DNA of 64,000 nt from assembly GCA_964531735.1 (NCBI GenBank), contig CAZHGD010000015.1:5386-69385 (forward strand), read 5' to 3'. The stretch's first letter is position 1. The number at the start of each line of letters is the position of its first letter. A program made the translations under genes and the position numbers. The DNA comes from CAZHGD01 sp964531735 (lineage in GTDB: Bacteria > Armatimonadota > UBA10988). Under the pieces are notes generated by a model that saw nothing but the letters and a program-made list of their open reading frames with translations, had not been told where the DNA came from and searched no databases. Below, piece by piece: positions 23,726 through 32,151 of this stretch.

Positions 23726-25672
23726 TCAGAAGCTGAACGAACCGGTCAGGCGGGCGCCAACGACGCCGGTCTTGCCGGTGCCATTGCCGAGCCCGTGGAA
23801 GCGGTCAACATCGACGTAACCGCCGTCGACGGTGACGTTGCCCTTGCCGGTCTGGACGAGCGGGAACGCGGCGTGCACCATCCAGTTGAAGGTGTCCTTG
23901 TTGCGCGAGGACCCCGCCCACCGGATCTGGAGCGGCCGATTGCCGATCTTCCAGGAGAAGTTGACGTCGAAGCCCTGGGTCGGACCAGCGACCACGCCGG
24001 CCAGATAGCCGCGCGAGTCGATGATGACCGGCCGGTCAAACAGGGCGAAGACGCCCGACGCCGGAACGTACGGGTTGGTCAGCACGGAGTGGCTCAGCCG
24101 GAAGTCCCGGTCAGCCACACCACCAGCCACGTCCAGCTTGATGTTCTTGGTCTCGAGGACGCCCAAGGTGCCGTAGAACGCCTGCGCCTTGGTCTTGCCC
24201 GGACCAGCGGCCAGCAGGCCGGTACCCGAGTTGTACAGCGGCTTGTTGCCGTTGATGTCGGTGAACACCCGCGTGTACTCGAGGTGCAGGCCCTTCAGCA
24301 CGTCGACCCAGACGTCGGCGCTGATCGAGAACTCGTGAGAGCTCGTCGCGTCGTTGAACGTCTTGGTCCCGGCCGTGCCGGCCAAACCGGCCGACGCAGC
24401 CTTGCTGGGCATGTGACCAACGGTCTGGAAGCCGACCTTGACCTTGGGCTCGCCCTTGTGGTTCTTCCAGAACGTGAACGGCACGTCCAGGCGAGCCACG
24501 CCAGCGAGGTTGACGCCATTGCCCTGCGGGGCATTGCCGCGGCCACCGATGAAGGCGGCATCATCAGCCTGCGTCAGGACGGTCAGGCGGCCGAAGCTGC
24601 CCAGGCCGTACTGCGCGCGGATACCGGTCAGAGCCGCGCCGGTGTAGTAGCCGGTGCCGAGACCGAGGCCGCGCTTGGCCTCACCGGTCTCGTAGTCCTG
24701 ACCCGCATACTGGCGGCCGAAGATCCACTTGCCGCCCAGACCAGGCGTGCGGACCCAGGCTTCGTCGACACCCAGACCGCCGAGGCCAGCGGCGCCAGAA
24801 CCATGGTGCTGGTTGCCGTCGGTGTCGTACCACCAGGTGAAGCGGCCGCGCATGTCGCCGCCGAGGTTGGCGTCCACCCCAGCCTGCAGGCTGAGATAGC
24901 TGACGGCTTCACCGACCGAGAAGTCGAGGCTGCCGTTCTGCGGCTGCGGGGCCGGAACCGGGGCGCCCTTGGCATTGGTGCCGTCCACGCCGACGCTCGC
25001 CTTGACGCGAGCGAACCAGCGGAACCGCTCCAACGCGGTGACGCGGTTGTCCAACGCCTGCACCCGCTCACCGAGCGAGCTCAGGGTGGCGTCGATGGCG
25101 GCCAGCTTGGCCTTCATCGCGCTGACGTCGTTCTTCAGGGCTTCCAGCTCAGGCCGGAACTCGGCCGCCAGCTTGTCCATCTTCTTGACGACGTCTTCGA
25201 GACGGGTCAGCCAGTCGGTCGGGATCTTGCCTTCGGGACCGCGCTCGCCCTGCGGGCCGCGCTCGCCCTGCGGGCCTTGCGAACCCGTGTCGCCCTTCGG
25301 GCCCTGAGCACCGGCGGCGCCGGTGGCGCCGGCAGCGCCATCGCGACCGTCGCGGCCGTCCTTACCCTTGATCTTCGCCTGGAACGCTGGATCAGCCAGC
25401 TTCTTCTCCAGCTCCTCGCGGGTCAGGCCACCCAGGGTCTTCTGGATCCACTTGTACGCCCGCTCGATGGCCACGGCAAATTCGTACCGGGTCATCGCGT
25501 TACAGCCCTTGAACGTGCCGTCGGGATAGCCTTCCAGCACACCCGCCTGCGCCAGGTCTTCAACCGCGCCGTAGGCCCAATGGTCAAACGGAACGTCGGC
25601 GAACACACCGGCGAAGGAGGGGGCGGCGACCAGCGCCGTAACGGCCACGGCAAGAAGTAGCTTCTTGCTCAT
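23726..25672 (-). CDS. SLH-domain outer-membrane porin (OmpM-like) with collagen-like segment and coiled coil
   Basis: 648 residues. A signal peptide (about 1-21, ending SFAG) is followed by one SLH domain (about 23-75: FADVPFDHWAYGAVEDLAQAGV, GYPDGTF, TRYEFAVAI). Residues 103-149 are collagen-like, 15 unbroken Gly-X-Y triplets including GPKGDTGSQGPQGERG. A coiled coil (about 153-217, heptads such as MKAKLAAIDATLSSLGERV) leads to a beta-barrel (about 218-648) ending in Phe, the BamA-type signal. In Thermus, Negativicutes and cyanobacteria such proteins tether the outer membrane to peptidoglycan-bound polymer through SLH and act as porins. The Gly-X-Y stalk between SLH and coiled coil is unusual. 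GGAGGAG precedes the ATG; a promoter and terminator are separately listed. Confidence 0.88.
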   Translation of the reverse strand: MSKKLLLAVAVTALVAAPSFAGVFADVPFDHWAYGAVEDLAQAGVLEGYPDGTFKGCNAMTRYEFAVAIERAYKWIQKTLGGLTREELEKKLADPAFQAKIKGKDGRDGRDGAAGATGAAGAQGPKGDTGSQGPQGERGPQGERGPEGKIPTDWLTRLEDVVKKMDKLAAEFRPELEALKNDVSAMKAKLAAIDATLSSLGERVQALDNRVTALERFRWFARVKASVGVDGTNAKGAPVPAPQPQNGSLDFSVGEAVSYLSLQAGVDANLGGDMRGRFTWWYDTDGNQHHGSGAAGLGGLGVDEAWVRTPGLGGKWIFGRQYAGQDYETGEAKRGLGLGTGYYTGAALTGIRAQYGLGSFGRLTVLTQADDAAFIGGRGNAPQGNGVNLAGVARLDVPFTFWKNHKGEPKVKVGFQTVGHMPSKAASAGLAGTAGTKTFNDATSSHEFSISADVWVDVLKGLHLEYTRVFTDINGNKPLYNSGTGLLAAGPGKTKAQAFYGTLGVLETKNIKLDVAGGVADRDFRLSHSVLTNPYVPASGVFALFDRPVIIDSRGYLAGVVAGPTQGFDVNFSWKIGNRPLQIRWAGSSRNKDTFNWMVHAAFPLVQTGKGNVTVDGGYVDVDRFHGLGNGTGKTGVVGARLTGSFSF

Positions 25673-25840
25673 CTAACGCGCTCCTCCGTGCGTAGCTGCG
25701 CCACGGGCCTGCGCGCCGACCGCCAACCAGGTCGAGTGTCCTTCATTTCCTCTCCGGTTGCCGGCCCCAGTCGCAGTCCGTGGGTCCGTTGTACTCTGTG
25801 GTCGGCCGTTCGGCTCCCGCCGTACGACTAGCCACGGGTC

Positions 25841-25869
25841 AGTTTAGCATCGCCGCCGGCCAAAGTCAA
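25841..25869 (-). promoter_or_regulatory. Sigma-70-type promoter of the SLH porin
   Basis: On the minus strand TTGACT (25869-25864) and TAAACT (25846-25841) are 17 bases apart. Transcription would begin near 25834, giving a leader of about 160 bases before the ATG. The surrounding 316-base gap (25673-25988) holds nothing else I can name; the long leader could carry control elements for this abundant protein. Confidence 0.6.
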
Positions 25870-25988
25870 AGCGTTCCGCCGACGACCGGCAACGATTCTC
25901 TCCCGTCGCAAGACGGAGGTTGCTTCGCGTTTAGACCTCCGTCACCCGTCAGGGTTCCCCGCCCGGCACAAGATCCTTCCCGCGCGCC

Positions 25989-27488
25989 CTATTGCGCGTA
26001 TTCGACCACCCGCTGCTCGCGGATGACGGTGACCTTGATCTGCCCTGGATAAGCCAGTTCGCTCTGGATCTCCTCGGCAATCTCGCGCGCCAGTTGCGCC
26101 GCCCGCTGGTCGTCGACCAGTTCCGGCTGCACCAGCACACGGATCTCCCGCCCAGCCTGGATCGCGAACGCCTTCAGCACGCCGGCATGGCCCAGCGCCA
26201 TCGACTCCAGCCGCTCCAGCCGCTGGACGTAGCTCTCGAGCGTGTCGCGGCGCGCGCCGGGGCGCGCCGCCGAGATCGCGTCACCCAGCAGCACCAGCGT
26301 GGCCTCGACGCTGGCCGGCTCCACATCGCGGTGGTGCGCGGCAATCGCGTGGCAGACCGCCGGCGCCTCGCCGTGCTGCGCCGCCAGCTCGCCGCCCAAC
26401 AGCGCGTGCGGACCCTCGACCTCGGCCGACAGCGCCTTGCCCAGGTCGTGCAGCAGGCCGGCCCGGCGCAGCACCTCCACATCGGCCCCGAGTTCCGCCC
26501 CCATCGCCACCGCGAGTCGCGACACCTCCAGGCTGTGGCGCAGCACGTTCTGCCCGTAGCTGGTCCGGTAGTGCAGCCGGCCCAGCAGATCCAGCAAGGC
26601 CGGCGCCAGGCCGCGGACACCGGCCTCGTGCACCGCCGTCTCGCCCGCCTCGGCCATCTGCTCTTCGACCTGGTGCCGACTCCGCTCCACGACCTCCTCG
26701 ATCCGGCCCGGATGGATGCGCCCGTCGGCCACCAGCGCCTCCAGGGCCAGGCGCGCCACCTCGCGCCGAATCGGGTCGAACGCCGAGATGACCACCGCCT
26801 CAGGCGTGTCGTCAATCACCAGATCGACCCCGGTGAGCTGCTCGAAGCTACGGATGTTGCGCCCCTCGCGCCCGATGATGCGGCCCTTGACGTCGTCGCC
26901 GGTCAGGGCCACCACCGCCACCGAGGTCTCGCTGACCAGGTCGACCGCGCAGCGCTCCATGGCCGTGGCGATGATCTCGCGGCCGCGGCGCTCGGCGTCG
27001 CGCCGCGCTTCCTCCTCGATCAGCCGCGTGCGCCGCGCCGACTCCTCGCGCGTGCGCTCCTCCACCCGGGCCAGCAGCTCCCGGCGCGCCTCCTCGGCGC
27101 TCAGCCCGGCCAGCCGCGCCAGCTCATCGAGCTGCGCCTGCTGCGCCGCCTCGACTTCGCGGCGCGCGGTGCTCAGGTCCTGCGTCGCCGCCGCCACCAC
27201 GCCTTCGCGGCGCTCCAGGTCGGCCTGGCGCCGCGCCACGGCCTCCTCGCGCGCCGCCAACCGCTCCTCGGCCGCCTGCACCGCCTGCCGGCGGTCGCGC
27301 AGCTCGGCCTCGCTCTCCTGCCGCCAGGCCTCCACCTGTTCCCGGCCCGCCAGGCGGACCTGCGCCTGCTCACGCTCCAGTTCGACCCGCGCCAGGTCGG
27401 CCGCGTGCCGGCCGCGCCAGGCGTGCCAACTCAGCACCAGACCGGCTGCCAAGCCGGTCGCACCCACCACGTATCCCACGAGCTCCAT
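25989..27488 (-). CDS. rny: Ribonuclease Y
   Basis: 499 residues, near the usual 520. A membrane-bound endoribonuclease that starts mRNA decay. Domains in order: one N-terminal TM helix (about 4-22), long coiled coil (about 30-175), KH domain with GRIIGREGRN at 202-211, and an HD phosphohydrolase domain with H318, HD at 347-348, AAHH at 383-386 and D403. ATG 27488 is chosen because AGAGGG lies just upstream and the TM helix follows at once; an earlier GTG-type start would add eight residues. It has its own promoter at 27601-27629. The gene is transcribed away from the methyltransferase gene. Confidence 0.92.
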   Translation of the reverse strand: MELVGYVVGATGLAAGLVLSWHAWRGRHAADLARVELEREQAQVRLAGREQVEAWRQESEAELRDRRQAVQAAEERLAAREEAVARRQADLERREGVVAAATQDLSTARREVEAAQQAQLDELARLAGLSAEEARRELLARVEERTREESARRTRLIEEEARRDAERRGREIIATAMERCAVDLVSETSVAVVALTGDDVKGRIIGREGRNIRSFEQLTGVDLVIDDTPEAVVISAFDPIRREVARLALEALVADGRIHPGRIEEVVERSRHQVEEQMAEAGETAVHEAGVRGLAPALLDLLGRLHYRTSYGQNVLRHSLEVSRLAVAMGAELGADVEVLRRAGLLHDLGKALSAEVEGPHALLGGELAAQHGEAPAVCHAIAAHHRDVEPASVEATLVLLGDAISAARPGARRDTLESYVQRLERLESMALGHAGVLKAFAIQAGREIRVLVQPELVDDQRAAQLAREIAEEIQSELAYPGQIKVTVIREQRVVEYAQ

Positions 27489-27600
27489 ATTGCCCTCTGC
27501 GCCCGCCCTCAACGCGACCTGTCACCGGCGACCCGTCTGTGTCACCCGCGGCCGATGACGACTTTGCCCACGGGGCCACTCGCCTCTTGGAGGCGGTCCG

Positions 27601-27629
27601 AGTATAGTTCTCTGTCGGCTGCGGTTCAA
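27601..27629 (-). promoter_or_regulatory. Sigma-70-type promoter of rny
   Basis: Minus-strand TTGAAC (27629-27624) and TATACT (27606-27601) with a 17-base spacer, each five of six to consensus. The predicted start near 27594 begins inside a small hairpin (27581-27595), giving a leader of about 106 bases. Confidence 0.65.
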
Positions 27630-27689
27630 CCTGCCGCCGGCGCCAGGTGGCTGACCCAGCAACCGGCTCTGCAATCAAATGGTAACATC

Positions 27690-28370
27690 ATGAGTTGGCT
27701 GACCCGTGCGCTCAAACAGACGCTCCTCGCCTGCGGCTGGGAGATCCAGCGGCGGCCGGACCTGATGCTGGTCCGCCGCGTCGGCCGTCGCGCCCGCCGG
27801 CCGGCCGCGACGCAGTGGGCCGCCGCCACTGGCCTGCGCCTCAACCTGGGCAGTGGCCTGGCCCCGCTCGAGGGCTATGTGAACGTCGACGTGCAGGACC
27901 TGCCGGAAGTCGACGTCGTCGCCGCGGTGACCGACCTCAGCGTCTTCGCCGACGGCAGCGCGCAGGAGATCCGCCTCGACGCCGTCTACGAGCACCTCTA
28001 CAACTTCGAGCGTCCGCCCGCGCTGGCCGAGTGGGCCCGCGTCCTGGCGCCCGGCGGCCGCCTGCACCTCAACTGGGTGCCCGACTTCGAGCTGGTCATC
28101 GACCTCTACCAGCGCCGCCCGCCCGGGCTGACCGGCGAGTGGTTCGACCTGCAGCACGCCGCCAACCTGCTCAGCGGGCTCTACACGCCGTTCGATGTGC
28201 CGCCCATGCTGCACAAGGACCTGTTCACCAAGGACTCCGTGCGCGCGGAACTGACGGCCGCCGGCTTCGTGGTCGACGAGATCGTCAACCCGCGCTACCG
28301 CGATGAAGCCTATCCGGTGGCGCTCTGCGCGGTGGCGCACCAGCCGACGGCCGGCGAACCCGTCGGCTGA
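27690..28370 (+). CDS. SAM-dependent methyltransferase (class I)
   Basis: 226 residues. The SAM-binding motif I is LRLNLGSGLAPLEGYVNVD (about 51-69), followed by an acidic strand end (VNVDVQDLPEVDVV), LDAVYEHLYNF, and LAEWARVLAPGGRLHLNWVP, the typical methyltransferase 11-like order. The N-terminus is amphipathic and basic. Similar proteins often modify cell-envelope glycans or lipids, but no substrate can be assigned. No clear Shine-Dalgarno precedes ATG 27690. It is divergent from rny and upstream of the beta-galactosidase. Confidence 0.75.
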   Translation: MSWLTRALKQTLLACGWEIQRRPDLMLVRRVGRRARRPAATQWAAATGLRLNLGSGLAPLEGYVNVDVQDLPEVDVVAAVTDLSVFADGSAQEIRLDAVYEHLYNFERPPALAEWARVLAPGGRLHLNWVPDFELVIDLYQRRPPGLTGEWFDLQHAANLLSGLYTPFDVPPMLHKDLFTKDSVRAELTAAGFVVDEIVNPRYRDEAYPVALCAVAHQPTAGEPVG

Positions 28371-28414
28371 ACGGCGGCGCCCAGACCGGGCTCGGTGCCA
28401 CCAGGTCTGTCCTC

Positions 28415-28442
28415 TTGCGTACAGCGGGCGGGCTGGTACCAT
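28415..28442 (+). promoter_or_regulatory. Possible promoter of the beta-galactosidase gene
   Basis: TTGCGT (28415-28420) and TACCAT (28437-28442) with a 16-base spacer. The start would be near 28449, leaving a very short leader before ATG 28463. Matches are only moderate. Confidence 0.35.
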
Positions 28443-28462
28443 TTGCTGCTGCGAGGCCCACC

Positions 28463-31400
28463 ATGCAGAACACCACCGCACCGCCCAACGAGTGGGAAGA
28501 CCCCCACGTGCTCGGACGCCACAAGGAAGCCGGCCACGTGCCGCTGGTCCCGTACGACACCGCGGCGCGCGCCTACCAGGGCGACCGCCAGCACAGCCCG
28601 TACCAGCGGAGCCTGAACGGCACCTGGAAGTTCGCCTGGGCCCCCAATCTGGCCACCGCGCCGGACGGATTCGAGGCCGACGGCTTCGACGACCGCGACT
28701 GGGCCACCCAAGAGGTGCCCGGCTGCTGGCAGTTCCAGGGCTACGACATTCCCTACTACACGAATGTCCAGCATCCGTTCTCGCCGGTCGATCCGCCGCG
28801 CGTGCCGGAGCACTACAACCCCGTCGGGTGCTACCGCACCAGCTTCCACCTGCCGCCGAGCTGGGCCGGGCGGCGCGTCCACATCGTCTTCGAGGGCGTG
28901 CAGTCGTGCTTCTGGCTGTGGGTCAACGGCCGCGAGGTCGGCTTCAGCAAGGACAGCATGTCGCCCGCTGAGTTCGACCTGAGCCCGTACCTGCGCGAGG
29001 GCCACAACGAAGTGGCCGTGAAGGTGCTGCGCTGGTGTGACGGCAGCTACGTCGAGGATCAGGACTTCTGGCGGCTCAGCGGCATCTACCGCGAGGTCTA
29101 CCTGGTGGCCCACGCGCCGGCCGAGCTCTGGGACCTGGCCGTGCGCACCGCGCTCGACGTCACCTACCAGGACGCCACGCTCGGACTCGCCGCGCGCCTG
29201 CGCAACCGGGGTGATCTCGACACCGAACTGCGCGTCTCGGCCCAGCTCTACGACGCCGAGGAGCAGGCCGTGCTGCCGGCGCCGCTGGAGACCGTGGCGC
29301 CGCTGGCCGCCGGCGACGAACTCGACCTGGCCCTCTCGGCCGCGGTGGCCGCCCCGCGCCGCTGGTCCGCCGAGGACCCGTACCAGTACCGGCTGGTGGT
29401 GTCGCTGTTCGACGCCGCCGGCGATCTGGTCGAGGCCGTGTCGCAGCGGATCGGCTTCCGCCAGGTGGAACTGCGCGACGGTCAAATGCTGGTCAACGGC
29501 CGGCCGGTGCTACTCCGCGGCGTCAACCGCCACGAGTGGGACCCCGAGCGCGGTCGCACCGTCGACGACGAGGCGATGATCCGCGACATCCGGATCATGA
29601 AGCAGCACAACCTGAACGCGGTGCGCACCTCGCACTACCCGAACTGCCCGCGCTGGTACGACCTGTGCAGCGAGTACGGCATCTACCTCTACGACGAGGC
29701 CAACATCGAGTCGCACGCCGAGTGGGACAAGTACACCAAGGACCCCGACTGGCGCGAGGCCTTCCTCGACCGCGTGCAGCGCATGATGCAGCGCGACAAG
29801 AACCAGCCGGCGGTGTTGGTCTGGTCGCTCGGCAACGAGTCCGGCTTCGGACCCAACCACGTCGCCTGCGCCGACTGGCTCCACGCCAATGACCCCACGC
29901 GCCTGGTGCACTACCATCCAGCCGAAGACGATCCTAGCGTGGACATCCTCGGTCCGATGTACCCGTCGGTGCAGCGGATCATCGAGATGGCCACCGACGC
30001 CAAGGCTTACCGCCCCATCATCATGTGCGAGTACGCGCACTCGATGGGCAACAGCACCGGCAACCTGCACGAGTACTGGTCGGCCATCCGCGAGCACAAG
30101 CACCTCCAGGGCGGGTTCATCTGGGACTGGGTCGACCAGTCGCCGCACCGGCACACGCCCATCGCGCCGGACCATTCCGAGCACGCCCTGTGGGGCATGG
30201 TCTCGGCCAAACTGGTGCCCGGCATGCGGACGCAGGCCATTGCCGACGGCTACGTCGGCTTGCCGAGTGCCGCGCATCTCGACCTGCGCGGGCCACTGAC
30301 CGTCGAGGCCTGGGTCCGGCCCGACGCCGCCGATGGCTATCTGCCGTTCGTGACCAAGGGCACGGCGCAGTTCGGTCTGGCCCAGCGCGATGCGCAGACG
30401 GTCGAGTTCCAGATCCACCTCGGCGAGCCGGTGGCGGTGACGGCGCCGGTGCCGGCCGACTGGACGCAGCGGTGGCATCACCTGGCCGGCACCTACGACG
30501 GCGCGGCCTTGCGGCTCTACGTCGATGGCGGCCTGGTGGCCGAGCGGCCGTGTTCAGGGACCATCGACCACTCGCCGTTCACCATCAACATCGGCCGCAA
30601 CATCGAGTCGCGTGAGACGGTGCGCGGCGCCATCGACCAGGTGCGGCTGTACGACCGGGCCCTGACCAGCCGCGAGCTCGAGCGCTCAGAGAGCGATCCG
30701 GCGCCGGGCGCGGTGTTCGCGATGACCTTCGACGAGCTGGAAGAGGGCTTCGACTGGTACTGCTACGGCAACGACTACGGCGAGCTGCCCACCGACCACA
30801 GCTTCTGCATGAACGGTCTGGTCTGGCCCGACCGCCGCGCGCATCCGGCCTTGCTGGAGTACAAGCAGATCCTCCAGCCGGTCGAGGTGTCCGGCCTCGA
30901 CGCCGCCGCCGGCCGGGTGGTGGTGGAGAACCGCCACGACTTCAGCGACCTGTCGGACCTGGTGCCGCGTTGGTCGTTGCTGCGTGACGGCGAGGCGGTG
31001 GAGACCGGCGAGCTGCCGCCGCTGACCGTGGCGCCCGGCGGCCGGCTCGAACTGTCGCTGCCGCTGAGCACCGACGTCACCGAGGCCGGCGCGGAGTTCG
31101 TGCTGGACTTCAGCTTCCGGTTGGCCGCGACGACCAACTGGGCCGAAGCCGGCCACGAAGTCGCCTGGTCGCAGGTGCCGTTGCCGCTGGTCACCGCCGA
31201 CACCGGCGCCAAGGCCCCGCTGGGCGAGCCGGCGCTGACCGACACGCCCGAGGCGGTCCTGGTCAGCGGCGACGGCTATGAGTTGCGGTTCGACAAGGCG
31301 GCCGGCACGCTCAGTTCGTGGCAGGTGGCCGGTCAGGAGCTGATCCTGTCCGGACCGCAGCTCCGCGCCTGGCGTGCGCCGACCTGCAACGACCGCATTC

Positions 31401-32086
31401 CCGGCGTCTCGAAGGCCTGGCGCGCGGCCGGTCTCGACCGGTTGGAGCACCGGGTCATCTCGGTGGAAGCTGACCGGCGCTGGGACGGCGCGGCGCTGGT
31501 GGCCATCGTGACCCGGTCGGCCGCGCCCGGCCTGGAATGCGGCTTCGACAGCCTCTACACCTACACTGTCGAGGGCGATGGGCTGGTCACGCTGGACCAC
31601 GAGATCAGCCCGTTCGGCGAGTTGCCGAACCTGCCGCGCCTCGGCGTGCAGTTGCGGCTGCCCGGCAAGTTCGGCCGCCTGACCTGGTATGGCCGCGGGC
31701 CGCAGGAGACCTATCCTGACCGTCAGAGCGCGCGGCTCGGCGTGTTCGCCAGCACGGTCGGCGAGCAGTACGTGCCCTACCTGATGCCGCAGGATCACGG
31801 CAACCACACCGACGTGCGCTGGGCCACGCTGACCACGGCCTCGGGCGTGGGCCTGCGGCTCACCGGCCATCCCACGGTGCAGTTCAGCGCCCTGGACCAC
31901 AGCGACGAGGAACTCGACGAAGCGCAGCACGACTGGGAACTGCTCACCCACGAGCAGGTCGTGCTGACCATCTGCGGCGCGGTGCAGGGCCTCGGCAACG
32001 GCAGTTGCGGCCCCGGTGTGCTGCCGCAGTACCTGGTGCCGGCCGAGCCGCTCCGCTACCACGTCAGCCTGAAGGCGCTCTGCTGA
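28463..32086 (+). CDS. lacZ: GH2 LacZ-type beta-galactosidase with inserted LamG domain
   Basis: 1207 residues, about 180 longer than E. coli LacZ. The GH2 order is complete: sugar-binding jelly roll (YDTAARAY, SLNGTWKFAW, GCYRTSFHLP), Ig-like domain, TIM barrel with acid/base E459 in WSLGNESGFG and nucleophile E523 in MCEYAHSMGNS, then the C-terminal beta-sandwich (WYGRGPQETYPDR). Between WDWVDQ and CYGNDYGELPTD lies a laminin-G/concanavalin-like insert (about 590-750: LTVEAWVRP, RWHHLAGTYDG, GAIDQVRLYDRAL). It hydrolyses beta-galactosides; the insert may add a carbohydrate contact. ATG 28463 follows GAGG. No signal peptide. Galactose released could feed GalK. Confidence 0.9.
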   Translation: MQNTTAPPNEWEDPHVLGRHKEAGHVPLVPYDTAARAYQGDRQHSPYQRSLNGTWKFAWAPNLATAPDGFEADGFDDRDWATQEVPGCWQFQGYDIPYYTNVQHPFSPVDPPRVPEHYNPVGCYRTSFHLPPSWAGRRVHIVFEGVQSCFWLWVNGREVGFSKDSMSPAEFDLSPYLREGHNEVAVKVLRWCDGSYVEDQDFWRLSGIYREVYLVAHAPAELWDLAVRTALDVTYQDATLGLAARLRNRGDLDTELRVSAQLYDAEEQAVLPAPLETVAPLAAGDELDLALSAAVAAPRRWSAEDPYQYRLVVSLFDAAGDLVEAVSQRIGFRQVELRDGQMLVNGRPVLLRGVNRHEWDPERGRTVDDEAMIRDIRIMKQHNLNAVRTSHYPNCPRWYDLCSEYGIYLYDEANIESHAEWDKYTKDPDWREAFLDRVQRMMQRDKNQPAVLVWSLGNESGFGPNHVACADWLHANDPTRLVHYHPAEDDPSVDILGPMYPSVQRIIEMATDAKAYRPIIMCEYAHSMGNSTGNLHEYWSAIREHKHLQGGFIWDWVDQSPHRHTPIAPDHSEHALWGMVSAKLVPGMRTQAIADGYVGLPSAAHLDLRGPLTVEAWVRPDAADGYLPFVTKGTAQFGLAQRDAQTVEFQIHLGEPVAVTAPVPADWTQRWHHLAGTYDGAALRLYVDGGLVAERPCSGTIDHSPFTINIGRNIESRETVRGAIDQVRLYDRALTSRELERSESDPAPGAVFAMTFDELEEGFDWYCYGNDYGELPTDHSFCMNGLVWPDRRAHPALLEYKQILQPVEVSGLDAAAGRVVVENRHDFSDLSDLVPRWSLLRDGEAVETGELPPLTVAPGGRLELSLPLSTDVTEAGAEFVLDFSFRLAATTNWAEAGHEVAWSQVPLPLVTADTGAKAPLGEPALTDTPEAVLVSGDGYELRFDKAAGTLSSWQVAGQELILSGPQLRAWRAPTCNDRIPGVSKAWRAAGLDRLEHRVISVEADRRWDGAALVAIVTRSAAPGLECGFDSLYTYTVEGDGLVTLDHEISPFGELPNLPRLGVQLRLPGKFGRLTWYGRGPQETYPDRQSARLGVFASTVGEQYVPYLMPQDHGNHTDVRWATLTTASGVGLRLTGHPTVQFSALDHSDEELDEAQHDWELLTHEQVVLTICGAVQGLGNGSCGPGVLPQYLVPAEPLRYHVSLKALC

Positions 32087-32108
32087 GTGACCGCCCACGA
32101 CTGAACGC

Positions 32109-32141
32109 GCCGGACCCGGTACCTGGGGTGCCGGGTCCGGC
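32109..32141. terminator. Bidirectional terminator hairpin
   Basis: GCCGGACCCGG (32109-32119) pairs perfectly with CCGGGTCCGGC (32131-32141) and the loop can extend the stem through TACC/GGTG. It lies between two convergent genes (lacZ and the URO-D-like gene). Flanking T-runs are poor. Confidence 0.65.
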
Positions 32142-32151
32142 GCTGTTCCGG

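Noticed and set aside
25992..27689. Long plus-strand frame leading into the methyltransferase
   Set aside because: It is antisense to rny; methyltransferase similarity begins only at 27690.
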